Both the position numbers and the translations under genes were made by a program. The notes below the pieces were generated by a model, which was given only the letters and a program-made list of their open reading frames with translations, did not search any database and was not told the origin of the DNA. Source: Streptomyces alfalfae (lineage in GTDB: Bacteria > Actinomycetota > Actinomycetes > Streptomycetales > Streptomycetaceae). From it: 64,000 bases of DNA. Position 1 is the first letter of the stretch. Each line of letters opens with the position of its first letter. The stretch lies in contig NZ_QEXM01000029.1 in NCBI RefSeq assembly GCF_004127445.1, positions 42,330 through 106,329 of the forward strand, given 5' to 3'. Below are positions 44,361 to 52,893 of the stretch, piece by piece.

Positions 44361-45185
44361 TTACTTGCCGGCCACGCGGCGGCCGGCTTCCTCGATGCGG
44401 TCCGCGATGCTGCCGTTGATGACCTCGTCGCCCACCTGCACCGTGATCCCTCCGAGGACCCCGGGGTCCACGTCGAGGTTCAGGTGCATCGGGCGTCCGT
44501 ACACCTTGGCCAGGACGGCGCCGAGGCGCTGCTTCTGCTGGTCCGAGAGCGGAACAGCGGAAGTGACGACGGCGACCATGCGGTTGCGGCGGTCCGCGGC
44601 CAGCTTGGAGAGGGACTCGAGTCCCTCCTCCAGGCTACGTCCACGCGGCGCGGTCACCAGGCGCTCGACGAGCCGCTCCGTCACGGACTCGGCGCGACCG
44701 CCGAGCAGGCTGCGCAGCAGCTCGCTCTTGGCCGTGCCGGAGGCCGCGCGGTCCGTCAGCGCCGACCGCAGCTCGGTGCTCGACGCCACGATCCGGCTGA
44801 ACCGGAAGAGCTCGTCCTCGACGTCGTCCAGCACGCCGGCCTTCTGCGCGCCGGTCAGGTCGGCGAGGTTCGCGAGCACTTCGGTGGCGTCCACCAGGTC
44901 ACGCGACCGCGACCAGCGCGAGCGGACCATGCCGGCCACCAGGTCGGCGGTCTCGCCGCTCACCTGGCCGCCGAGCAGGCGCCCCGCGAGGTCGGCCTTG
45001 GCCTCACCGGACTGCGCCGGGTCGGTCAGGACCCGACGCAGCGAGACCTCACGGCCGAGCAGCGCGGTCACCGCGGCGAGCTCGTCCGCGAGACGCTTGG
45101 CGTCGACCGCGGTGTTGTCCGTCAGCGCGTCGAGGCGCTCGCGCGCGGCGGCCAGGGCCTCGCGGCTAGCTCCGTGCGCTGTCAT
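44361..45185 (-). CDS. atpH: ATP synthase F1 delta subunit
   Basis: 274-aa delta subunit linking the peripheral stalk to F1. It is longer than the usual bacterial 180 residues, as in other actinobacteria, with an extra N-terminal helical part (about 1-90) before the standard domain ending RPMHLNLDVDPGVLGGITVQVGDEVINGSIADRIEEAGRR. It overlaps atpF by 4 bases (ATGA). Confidence 0.95.
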   Translation of the reverse strand: MTAHGASREALAAARERLDALTDNTAVDAKRLADELAAVTALLGREVSLRRVLTDPAQSGEAKADLAGRLLGGQVSGETADLVAGMVRSRWSRSRDLVDATEVLANLADLTGAQKAGVLDDVEDELFRFSRIVASSTELRSALTDRAASGTAKSELLRSLLGGRAESVTERLVERLVTAPRGRSLEEGLESLSKLAADRRNRMVAVVTSAVPLSDQQKQRLGAVLAKVYGRPMHLNLDVDPGVLGGITVQVGDEVINGSIADRIEEAGRRVAGK

Positions 45186-45736
45186 CGAGCCGCCTCGGCC
45201 TTCTCCTCGAGCTCGTCGAGGAAGCGGTCGATGGTGCGGCTCTGGCGGGCGTGGTCCTCGAGGGACTCGCCGACGAGCTTGCCGGCCAGGTCGGTGGCCA
45301 GCTGGCCCACGTCCTGACGCAGCGACTGCGCGGCGGCCTTGCGGTCGGCCTCGATCTGCGCGTGACCGGCGGCGACGATCTCCTCGCGCTGACGCTGGCC
45401 CTCGGCCCGCATCTCGGCGATGAGCTGGGCGCCCTGCTCCTGCGCCTCCTGGCGCAGACGCGCGGCCTCGTGCCGGGCCTCGGCGAGCTGAGCCTTGTAC
45501 TGCTCAAGAACGCTCTGGGCCTCGGTCTGAGCGGCCTCGGCCTTCTCAATACCGCCTTCGATCGCCTCCCGGCGCTCTTCCAGAACCTTGTTGATGTTCG
45601 GGAGGAGCTTCTTCCAGAAGAAGAAGAAGACGATGGCGAAGGCGATGGCGCCGACGAGCAGCTCGGGACCCGGCGGGATGAGCGGGTTCTGCTCCTCCGC
45701 GTGCTCGGCCGCCAGCTGTACCAGGTTGGCGATCAC
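45182..45736 (-). CDS. atpF: ATP synthase Fo b subunit
   Basis: 184-aa peripheral stalk subunit. One N-terminal membrane span (about 24-46, ELLVGAIAFAIVFFFFWKKLLP) leads into a long charged helix (about 50-165) rich in Ala, Glu, Gln and Arg that dimerises. The GTG start at 45736 has AAAGG eight bases upstream; the two ATGs close by are out of frame. Confidence 0.96.
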   Translation of the reverse strand: MIANLVQLAAEHAEEQNPLIPPGPELLVGAIAFAIVFFFFWKKLLPNINKVLEERREAIEGGIEKAEAAQTEAQSVLEQYKAQLAEARHEAARLRQEAQEQGAQLIAEMRAEGQRQREEIVAAGHAQIEADRKAAAQSLRQDVGQLATDLAGKLVGESLEDHARQSRTIDRFLDELEEKAEAAR

Positions 45737-45777
45737 ATCATTGCCTTTCGTCGAACGGGGCTAATCGTCTCGGGCGA

Positions 45778-46074
<297 letters not shown>

Positions 46075-46093
46075 TTAGGGGTATCTGAGGGGC

Positions 46094-46912
46094 TCAGTGG
46101 TGCTTGGCCAGAGCGCCCTGGATGTACGAGCAGGCGAGGAGCACGAAGACGTACGCCTGGACGGCCTGCACGAAAAGCTCGAAGAGGATCATGCCGATGG
46201 TCATCACGAAGGAGACACCGGCCGCCGGGATCAGCCAGCTGTTCAGCAGGTACCAGGAGGCGACGGTGAACATCACCAGCATCAGGTGACCGGCGAACAT
46301 GTTGGCGAAGAGTCGCACCGCGTGCGTGAAGGGGCGCACCAGGAGGTTCGAGAAGAACTCGATGAACGACACCAGCCACTTGATCGGGCCGAGGGAGTTG
46401 TCGTAACCCGTGACGTTCTTCCAGCCGCCCACGAAGCCGTGCTTCTTGAAGGTGAGCGGGACCCAGACCAGGTAGACGATGGCCGCGAGGACCGCCGGGT
46501 AGGCGATGATCGAGGAGACCGGGAACTGGGTGAGCGGGATCACGGACCAGATGTTCATGATCCAGATGAAGAAGAACAGCGAGACCATGAGCGGGACGTA
46601 CTTCTCGCCGTCCTTCTTGCCGAGGGTCTCGTAGACGATGCCGCGGCGTACGAAGTCGTAGCCCGCCTCGCCCATCATCTGGAGCTTGCCCGGGATCACC
46701 TTCGCCTTGCCGAAGGCGAGGTAGAAGAAGGTGATGACGACGAGCGTGGTCAACAGGGCGAGCATCATCACCTTGTTGAACTCGAACCCGCCGACGGTGA
46801 ACATCGGCTTGAAGAGGAACGAGTGCAGGCCCGGAGCCGGGAAGCCACAGCCGTTGTCGGACATGATCCGACAGCTCCAGTCAAAGGCGAGCTCAGTTTG
46901 GTCAGCACTCAC
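46094..46912 (-). CDS. atpB: ATP synthase Fo a subunit
   Basis: 272-aa proton-channel subunit with five to six membrane helices. The essential arginine is in FANMFAGHLM-preceding VRPFTHAVRLFANM, and the C-terminal helix FELFVQAVQAYVFVLLACSYIQGA is well conserved. The GTG at 46912 (VSADQTELAFDWSC) follows a strong GAAGGAG; an ATG twelve codons earlier is in frame but has no good site. A 228-base gap separates it from atpI. Confidence 0.95.
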   Translation of the reverse strand: MSADQTELAFDWSCRIMSDNGCGFPAPGLHSFLFKPMFTVGGFEFNKVMMLALLTTLVVITFFYLAFGKAKVIPGKLQMMGEAGYDFVRRGIVYETLGKKDGEKYVPLMVSLFFFIWIMNIWSVIPLTQFPVSSIIAYPAVLAAIVYLVWVPLTFKKHGFVGGWKNVTGYDNSLGPIKWLVSFIEFFSNLLVRPFTHAVRLFANMFAGHLMLVMFTVASWYLLNSWLIPAAGVSFVMTIGMILFELFVQAVQAYVFVLLACSYIQGALAKHH

Positions 46913-47140
46913 CGCGGGCTCCTTCGGCGTGACGCATAGGTACGGCAACCTCGTTGTCGTGTCGGCGCGGCGCGCAGCCGCGTTTCGGCACCGGACTGGT
47001 GTTTCGGAAGTGTGAGCGGCATTCAGGCATCGAGCCTCGCGATCGTGCAGGCGTCAGCTCAGATGCCCGCGCCGGCAGTGCCGCAGTTGGCACCGGACGA
47101 TAGCAGGATCTCGAACGGCTATTTATCCCGGCCCTACCCT

Positions 47141-47590
47141 TCACGTCGAGGACCCCGACTTCTCCGGCTTGTCCTTCTTCGAGGAGTCGCTTTCGGAGTC
47201 GGGTTCGACGTAAAGGATCTTGGCCTTCATGTGTGCGCGGGCCTGAGCGGCCATCCACGTGATCGTCGCCACCACCAGGGCGGCGGCGAAGGCCTTCGGG
47301 TTGAAGAGCGTGGTGTCCTTGAACAGGCCCATGAAGATGAGAAGCAGCAACAGCTGGGCGACATAGAGCATCATGCCCATCGCCTGGAACAACTGCGGAA
47401 GCGATTTCGCCGTCCGCTGCAGGACGTACAGACCCAGCCCCATGAAGGCAATCACGACCACCGTGCCGACGACAGCCCCGAGGGCCCCCTTGCCGCCCGC
47501 GACCACACCGCTGACGATGGCGACGATCGCGCCGACGGCAGCTGTGGGCACAGCGGACTGAAGGAGATTTCGGGTGTCTTGAGACGGCAT
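47141..47590 (-). CDS. atpI: ATP synthase protein I
   Basis: 149-aa small membrane protein, first gene of the operon, which in other bacteria helps assemble the c ring. Four hydrophobic segments are evident (about 12-31, 36-57, 68-88 and 95-113), then a charged tail (EPDSESDSSKKDKPEKSGSST). A Rex-like operator and a 7-bp hairpin lie in its upstream region. AtpI is poorly conserved in sequence; position and topology support the call. Confidence 0.88.
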   Translation of the reverse strand: MPSQDTRNLLQSAVPTAAVGAIVAIVSGVVAGGKGALGAVVGTVVVIAFMGLGLYVLQRTAKSLPQLFQAMGMMLYVAQLLLLLIFMGLFKDTTLFNPKAFAAALVVATITWMAAQARAHMKAKILYVEPDSESDSSKKDKPEKSGSST

Positions 47591-47673
47591 GGCGGCAGCT
47601 CCGCTTACTGATGGGGGCAGGGTGTCGTCATGGACGAGCGTAGACCCGGATCGAGAAGACCCTCGGGCCGGAT

Positions 47674-47693
47674 GGACCGTCGCACTACGGTCC
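47674..47693 (-). other. Hairpin in the atpI upstream region
   Basis: GGACCGT (47674-47680) and ACGGTCC (47687-47693) form a perfect 7-bp stem with a 6-nt loop, between the Rex-like box and atpI. If transcription starts upstream it lies in the 5' leader. Confidence 0.5.
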
Positions 47694-47714
47694 TTCGGCT
47701 CTATCCCGGGCTTT

Positions 47715-47730
47715 CGTGAACGGTATCACA
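47715..47730. promoter_or_regulatory. Rex-like operator upstream of the atp operon
   Basis: CGTGAACGGTATCACA matches the Streptomyces Rex consensus TGTGAACNNNTTCACA at 11 of 13 fixed positions. Rex is the NADH/NAD+-sensing repressor of respiratory genes. The site lies about 130 bases upstream of atpI. It also contains GTGA-N6-TCAC, so a Crp-type protein is the alternative. Confidence 0.55.
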
Positions 47731-47789
47731 AACTATTTGATGAGGTCTTTACCTGCCTGGTGTGCTCGCCGTCACACATGAGAGGTAAT

Positions 47790-47809
47790 CCGCGCGCTTG
47801 TGCGCGCGG
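47790..47809 (-). terminator. Hairpin after the wecA-like gene
   Basis: A perfect 8-bp stem (CCGCGCGC at 47790-47797, GCGCGCGG at 47802-47809) with a TTGT loop begins 43 bases beyond the transferase stop. It separates that gene from the atp operon promoter. Confidence 0.6.
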
Positions 47810-47851
47810 CGGGGTGGGATGTCTGGTAATGCGGCGGTTTGGCGTCGCGCG

Positions 47852-49192
47852 TCAACGCGAGGAAGGTGCTTCTCCCCGTTCCTGGAGACGCGAGCGGGCG
47901 CCTGCGGCGGTCGCTCCGTTGACGCCGGCGCCGACCGGAGATTTCACCTCTGCGTCACTTCCGCTCTGTTCTGCCTCACCCGCCTCGTACGTCACATCCG
48001 TGGCGTCCTGTGCGGCGGCCCCGCGACGACGGCGGTAACGGGGCGGCACGAACGCCTCGGCCCACCGCGGGGTGCGCGGCGTGAAGCGCGGCAGCAGGAG
48101 CAGCACCAGGCCCAGCGCGCTCAGCGCGACGATGACGAAGAGGATCCACACGCTCGTCGAGTGCACCGAGTACGCCACGGTGCCGAAGGCGATGAGCGCC
48201 GACCAGAAGTACATGATCAGGACGGCGCGGCTGTGCGAGTGCCCGATCTCCAGGAGCCGGTGGTGCAGGTGGCCCCGGTCGGCGGCGAACGGCGACTTGC
48301 CGTTCCAGGTGCGCCGGACGATGGCGAGGACCAGGTCGGCGAAGGGGATCGCGATGATCGTCAGCGGCATCAGGAGCGGGATGAAGACCGGCAGCATCGC
48401 GTGGGTGGCGTCGCGGCCCGTGCCGAAGTTCAGCTTCATCGCCGCCGGGTCCACCTGACCTGTGACGGAGATCGCGCCGGCCGCGAGGATCAGGCCGATC
48501 AGCATCGACCCGGAGTCGCCCATGAAGATCCGGGCGGGGTGCATGTTGTGCGGCAGGAAGCCCAGGCACATGCCCATGAGGATGGCGGCGAAGAGCGTGG
48601 CGGGCGCCGCGGCCTCGATGCCGTAGCCGTACCAGATCCGGTAGGCGTACATGAAGGACGCCGCCGAGGCGATGCAGACCATGCCCGCGGCGAGACCGTC
48701 GAGGCCGTCGACGAAGTTGACGGCGTTGATGGTGATGACGACGAGGGCCACCGTCAGGAGGGTGCCCTGGCCCGAGGTGAGCGAGACCGTGCCGACGCCG
48801 GGCACCGGGATCCACAGGATCGTCAGGCCCTGCATGACCATGACGCCGGCGGCGATCATCTGGCCGCCGAGCTTGATCAGGGCGTCGATCTCGAACTTGT
48901 CGTCCAGGACGCCGATCAGCCAGATCAGCGCCGCCCCGGAGAGCAGCGCGCGCGGTTCGTTGGAGTTCTCGAAGACGGCGTTGAGGTTCGGCAGGTGGTC
49001 CGCGACCAGGAGTCCGGCGCAGAGGCCGAAGAACATCGCGATGCCGCCGAGCCGGGGCGTGGGCTCCCTGTGCACGTCGCGGGCGCGGATCTCCGGCATG
49101 GCGCCGGCCACGATCGCGAACTTCCGCACCGGCCCGGTCAGCAGGTAGGTCACCGCGGCCGTGATGCAGAGCGTCAGGAGATATTCACGCAC
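47852..49192 (-). CDS. WecA/TagO-type polyprenyl-phosphate GlcNAc-1-phosphate transferase
   Basis: 446-aa polytopic membrane enzyme (about eleven spans) that starts lipid-linked glycan assembly by moving a HexNAc-1-phosphate from a UDP-sugar to undecaprenyl (or decaprenyl) phosphate. Conserved MraY/WecA motifs are all present: LDDKFEI, NAVNFVDGLDGLAAG, IFMGDSGSMLIG and the HLHHRLLEIGHS loop. The C-terminal 60 residues are a variable cytoplasmic tail. The GTG at 49192 has GGGGAAG upstream. It probably feeds teichoic-acid-like or arabinogalactan-like wall polymers, which the LCP protein at 54.5 kb could attach. It is upstream of atpI but has a terminator. Confidence 0.88.
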   Translation of the reverse strand: MREYLLTLCITAAVTYLLTGPVRKFAIVAGAMPEIRARDVHREPTPRLGGIAMFFGLCAGLLVADHLPNLNAVFENSNEPRALLSGAALIWLIGVLDDKFEIDALIKLGGQMIAAGVMVMQGLTILWIPVPGVGTVSLTSGQGTLLTVALVVITINAVNFVDGLDGLAAGMVCIASAASFMYAYRIWYGYGIEAAAPATLFAAILMGMCLGFLPHNMHPARIFMGDSGSMLIGLILAAGAISVTGQVDPAAMKLNFGTGRDATHAMLPVFIPLLMPLTIIAIPFADLVLAIVRRTWNGKSPFAADRGHLHHRLLEIGHSHSRAVLIMYFWSALIAFGTVAYSVHSTSVWILFVIVALSALGLVLLLLPRFTPRTPRWAEAFVPPRYRRRRGAAAQDATDVTYEAGEAEQSGSDAEVKSPVGAGVNGATAAGARSRLQERGEAPSSR

Positions 49193-49322
49193 GGGCTTCC
49201 CCACAGGTATCGCTGGCCATCTCAGCCCCACACCCTAGCTTTGCGCGCATACGGTTGGGGACTTACGGGTAGCGACGATGGTTGCACGAGTGCGCCCACG
49301 TCCCCGACGCGCCCACCCCGTC

Positions 49323-50585
49323 CTACGCCGGATACGGCGGAAAACGTCCCACCAGTTCACGCACCTCTTCCCGTACTCCGGGCCGCTCGCGCACCGCCGA
49401 CGCCAGCAGGTCCGCGAGCCGCGCCATCTCCGGTCCCGCCATCCCCTGCGTGGTGACCGCGGCGGTGCCGAGCCGCAGGCCGCGGGTGTCGCCGTCCGGC
49501 AGCACGCAGGTGTCCAGGATGATCCCGGCCGCGGCCAGTCTGCCGCGGGCCTCCCGCGCGCCCGCTCCCAGCGGCGAGGGGTCGGCGAGGACGAGGTGGG
49601 TGTCCGTGCCGCCGGTGGCGATCCCGAACCCGGCGGCTGCGAGGCCGCCGGCCAGCGCCCGGGCGTTGGCGACGACCTGGTGCGCGTACGCGGTGAAGAC
49701 CGGTGTCGACGCCTCCCCGAACGCGACGGCCTTGGCGGCGATCGTGTGCATCTGGGCGCCGCCCTGCGTGAACGGGAAGACCGCCCGGTCGATCCGCTCC
49801 GCCAGGTGCGCCCCGCACAGCAGGAGGCCGCCTCTGGGGCCGCGCAGGACCTTGTGGGTGGTCGCGCAGACCACGTCCGCGTACGGGACGGGGCTGGGGG
49901 CCGCTCCCCCGGCGATCAGGCCCATGGGGTGCGCCGCGTCGGCGATGAGGTACGCGCCGACGTCGTCGGCGATCTCGCGGAAGGCCGCGTAGTCCAGGTG
50001 GCGCGGGTAGGAGATGGAACCGCAGACGATCGCCTTCGGGCGGTGCGCGCGGGCCAGCGCGCGCACCTCCTCGTGGTCGATGAGGCCGCTCTCGGCGTCG
50101 ACGCCGTATCCGACGAAGTCGAACCACCGCCCGGAGAAGTTCGCGGGCGAGCCGTGCGTGAGGTGGCCGCCGTACGGCAGTCCCATCGCGAGGACGGTGT
50201 CGCCGGGGCGCAGCAGCGCGGCGTACGCGGCGAGGACGGCGGAGGAGCCCGAGTGGGCCTGCACATTGGCGTGCTCGGCCCCGAAGAGGGCCTTGGCGCG
50301 GTCGACGGCGAGCCGCTCGGCGACGTCCACCAGCTCGCAGCCGCCGTGGTGGCGGGCGCCGGGGTAGCCCTCGGCGTACTTGTTGGCGAGCGGTGAGCCG
50401 AGGGCGGTGAGGACGGCGGGCGAGGTGAAGTTCTCGGCGGCGACGAGCTGGATCGCGTCGGCCTGCCGGGCGGCCTCCGCCACCAGGATCTCGGCCAGCT
50501 CGGGGTCCTGGCGGCGCAGCGCTTCGAGATCGGTGTACGACGTCCCGGCGGTGGCGGGTGCGGTGCTGACCGTGGTGAGCGACAT
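49323..50585 (-). CDS. glyA: Serine hydroxymethyltransferase-family protein (divergent paralogue)
   Basis: 420-aa PLP enzyme that normally interconverts serine and glycine with tetrahydrofolate. The PLP lysine is Lys245 in ATTHKVLRGPRGG. QLVAAENFTSPAV, EGYPGARHHGGCE and AQAHSGSSA-like motifs are clear. It departs from the standard in several places, for example DAAHPMGLIAGG in place of the usual DMAHIAGL. Streptomyces commonly carry a second, canonical glyA elsewhere (from memory), so this may be glyA2 with altered substrate range. It lies between the phosphatase-like gene and the wecA-like gene in a leftward run. Confidence 0.85.
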   Translation of the reverse strand: MSLTTVSTAPATAGTSYTDLEALRRQDPELAEILVAEAARQADAIQLVAAENFTSPAVLTALGSPLANKYAEGYPGARHHGGCELVDVAERLAVDRAKALFGAEHANVQAHSGSSAVLAAYAALLRPGDTVLAMGLPYGGHLTHGSPANFSGRWFDFVGYGVDAESGLIDHEEVRALARAHRPKAIVCGSISYPRHLDYAAFREIADDVGAYLIADAAHPMGLIAGGAAPSPVPYADVVCATTHKVLRGPRGGLLLCGAHLAERIDRAVFPFTQGGAQMHTIAAKAVAFGEASTPVFTAYAHQVVANARALAGGLAAAGFGIATGGTDTHLVLADPSPLGAGAREARGRLAAAGIILDTCVLPDGDTRGLRLGTAAVTTQGMAGPEMARLADLLASAVRERPGVREEVRELVGRFPPYPA

Positions 50586-50634
50586 CGTGGGCTCCGGGGC
50601 CTGGCAGGGGTGACCTCAGATCCAATGTAGGCCG

Positions 50635-51288
50635 CTATGTGTGCGCGGGCACCCCGGTCAGCGCCGTCACCACGGGGTCGAGGGCCTGGTTGATCTCGTC
50701 GCCCACCGAACGGAAGAACGGCAGGGGCGCTCCGTAGGGGTCGTACACCTCGTCGGCCTCGACACTCGGCGCGAGCAGCCAGCCGCGCAGCGCGGCGGCG
50801 GCCCGCACCAGGGCGCGCGCACGCTCCACCACGCCGTTGCCGTCGGGCTCCGGCAGCGTCGTGGGGTCTATGGCCCGCACGAGCCGTGTGAACTCCTTCA
50901 GCGTGAAGGTGCGCAGGCCCGCCGAATGGCCCATGGAGATGACCTGCGCCCGGTGGTCGCGGGTGGCGGTCAGGACCAGGTCGGCGCGGATGACGTGGTC
51001 GTCGAGGAGCTCGCGCCCCATGAAGCCGCTGGCGTCCGCGCCGAAGTCGGCGAGGACCGTCTCGGCGTTGGTCTCCATGGGGGCGCCCTCGTGGCCCCAG
51101 GTGCCCGCGCTCTCCACGATCAGGCCGCCGGTGAGCGGATCGCCGAGGCGGTCGGCCAGGGCATGCCTGGTCAGCCGCTCGGTGATCGGCGAACGGCAGA
51201 CGTTGCCTGTGCTGACGTGGAGGATGCGGAAGGCGCCCGCAGAGCCCGGGAAGCCCGCTATGCCACGCCCCGTCTCAGGGGCTGTCAA
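50635..51288 (-). CDS. Low-molecular-weight phosphotyrosine-phosphatase-like protein lacking the nucleophilic Cys
   Basis: 217-aa protein of the LMW-PTP/arsenate reductase fold. The P-loop reads VSTGNVCRSP where active enzymes have VCxGNICRSP, so Ser26 stands at the nucleophile position and only Cys31 and Arg32 remain. The general-acid loop VYDPYG is kept. Start codon TTG (51288) overlaps the tsaC stop (TTGA) and uses GAGGTG; upstream frames run into tsaC. The N-terminal 20 residues are an unusual extension. It is likely a binding protein or an enzyme with altered chemistry, not a standard phosphatase. It is coupled to tsaC and precedes glyA. Confidence 0.82.
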   Translation of the reverse strand: MTAPETGRGIAGFPGSAGAFRILHVSTGNVCRSPITERLTRHALADRLGDPLTGGLIVESAGTWGHEGAPMETNAETVLADFGADASGFMGRELLDDHVIRADLVLTATRDHRAQVISMGHSAGLRTFTLKEFTRLVRAIDPTTLPEPDGNGVVERARALVRAAAALRGWLLAPSVEADEVYDPYGAPLPFFRSVGDEINQALDPVVTALTGVPAHT

Positions 51289-51932
51289 TTCGCCACCTCG
51301 AGGTCGGGTACCACCTTGCGCAGCTCGTCCGCGTCGAGGGCGCCCGCACGGAGCAGCACGGGCACGCGGCCCGTGACGTCGACGATGGACGAGGGGACGA
51401 TGCCGGGGGTCGGGCCGCCGTCCAGGTACACCGAGACGGAGTCGCCCAGCATGTCCTGCGCGGCGTCGCAGGTCTCGGGGGCGGGGTGCCCGGTGAGGTT
51501 CGCGGAGGAGACGGCCATGGGGCCGAACTCGGTGAGCAGCTCGATGGCCACGGGGTGCAGCGGCATGCGGATGGCGACGGTGCCGCGGGTGTCGCCGAGG
51601 TCCCACTGCAGGGACGGCTGCTGCTTGGCGACGAGGGTCAGCGCACCGGGCCAGAAGGCGTCGACGAGTTCCCAGGCCATCTCGGAGAAGTCGGTGACCA
51701 GGCCGTGCAGGGTGTTCGGCGAGCCGATGAGGACAGGGGTCGGCATGTTGCGGCCGCGGCCCTTGGCGTCGAGCAGGTCGCCGCACGCCTCGGGGCTGAA
51801 GGCGTCGGCGCCGATGCCGTAGACGGTGTCGGTGGGGAGCACGACCAGCTCGCCACGGCGGACGGCGGACGCGGCCTCGCGCAGACCCGTCGTGCGGTCG
51901 GTCGCGTCGTTGGTGTCGTATCGCCGTGCCAT
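51285..51932 (-). CDS. tsaC: L-threonylcarbamoyladenylate synthase (Sua5/YrdC family)
   Basis: 215-aa enzyme forming threonylcarbamoyl-AMP from threonine, bicarbonate and ATP for the t6A modification of tRNAs that read ANN codons. Family features are the N-terminal ELVVLPTDTVYGIGADAF, the KGRGRNMPTPVLIG loop (with the KxR of the active site) and SSANLTGHPAPET. It lacks the C-terminal Sua5 domain, as in TsaC/YwlC short forms. It follows prmC by 56 bases and overlaps the phosphatase-like gene by 4. It belongs to the translation-related block prfA-prmC-tsaC. Confidence 0.92.
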   Translation of the reverse strand: MARRYDTNDATDRTTGLREAASAVRRGELVVLPTDTVYGIGADAFSPEACGDLLDAKGRGRNMPTPVLIGSPNTLHGLVTDFSEMAWELVDAFWPGALTLVAKQQPSLQWDLGDTRGTVAIRMPLHPVAIELLTEFGPMAVSSANLTGHPAPETCDAAQDMLGDSVSVYLDGGPTPGIVPSSIVDVTGRVPVLLRAGALDADELRKVVPDLEVAN

Positions 51933-51988
51933 CTAGCGGGCCTCCTCGTACACGTACTGCTTCTTGGTCGTCACGGTCGCCGCGGTCG

Positions 51989-52834
51989 TCACGGCATCGC
52001 CTTGCGGGCGGTCGCGAAGCGCGGCCTGTTGTTGAGGTCGGGGTGGTCGGCCGCGTCGGCCCAGCCCCGCGCCTCGGTGAAGATCCACGGGACCTGGCCG
52101 CCCTGGGTGTCGGCGTGCTCGATGACGACGACGCCGCCGGGGCGGAGCAGCCGGTGCGCGGTGCGCTCGATGCCGCGGATCAGGTCGAGGCCGTCCTCGC
52201 CGGAGAACAGGGCGAGGTCCGGGTCGTAGTCGCGGGCCTCCGGGGCGACGTACTCCCACTCGGTGAGCGGGATGTACGGCGGGTTGGAGATCACCAGGTC
52301 GACCTGGCCGTCCAGCTCGGGGAACGCGTCGCGGGCGTCGCCCTGGGCGAGCTTGACCCGGGAGCCCTCGACGTTCTTCCGCGTCCACTTCAGGGCGTCC
52401 TCGGACAGCTCCACGGCGTGCACGCGCGAGCGCGGCACCTCCTGGGCGAGGGCGAGCGCGATGGCGCCGGAGCCGGTGCACAGGTCGACGATGAGCGGTT
52501 CGACGACGTCCATGGCGCGGACCGCGTCTATCGCCCAGCCCACGACCGACTCGGTCTCCGGGCGGGGCACGAAGACGCCGGGGCCGACCTGGAGCTCCAG
52601 GTACCGGAAGTAGGCGCGTCCGGTGATGTGCTGGAGCGGCTCACGGGCCTCACGGCGCGCGATCGTCTCCCAGTAGCGGGCGTCGAAGTCCGCGTCCTTG
52701 ACGGAGTGCAGCTCGCCCCGCTTCACGCCGTGCACGAACGCGGCGAGCTCCTCGGCGTCGTTGCGCGGCGAGGGCACGCCGGCGTCGGCCAGCCGCTGGG
52801 TGGCCTGGGCCACTTCCGCGAGCAGCAGGTTCAC
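51989..52834 (-). CDS. prmC: Release factor glutamine methyltransferase PrmC
   Basis: 281-aa SAM-dependent enzyme that methylates the GGQ glutamine of release factors RF1 and RF2. An N-terminal helical domain (1-80) binds the factor. The SAM site is VDLCTGSGAIALALAQ, and the catalytic NPPY box is ISNPPYIPLTEW. The start codon is GTG (52834). It follows prfA, which encodes its substrate, 59 bases downstream on the same strand. Confidence 0.96.
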   Translation of the reverse strand: MNLLLAEVAQATQRLADAGVPSPRNDAEELAAFVHGVKRGELHSVKDADFDARYWETIARREAREPLQHITGRAYFRYLELQVGPGVFVPRPETESVVGWAIDAVRAMDVVEPLIVDLCTGSGAIALALAQEVPRSRVHAVELSEDALKWTRKNVEGSRVKLAQGDARDAFPELDGQVDLVISNPPYIPLTEWEYVAPEARDYDPDLALFSGEDGLDLIRGIERTAHRLLRPGGVVVIEHADTQGGQVPWIFTEARGWADAADHPDLNNRPRFATARKAMP

Positions 52835-52893
52835 GCTGGTCCTCCGGGGCTGCGGGAGATCGGGGGCGTCGTACGGGCGAGGGGGGCGGGCGG

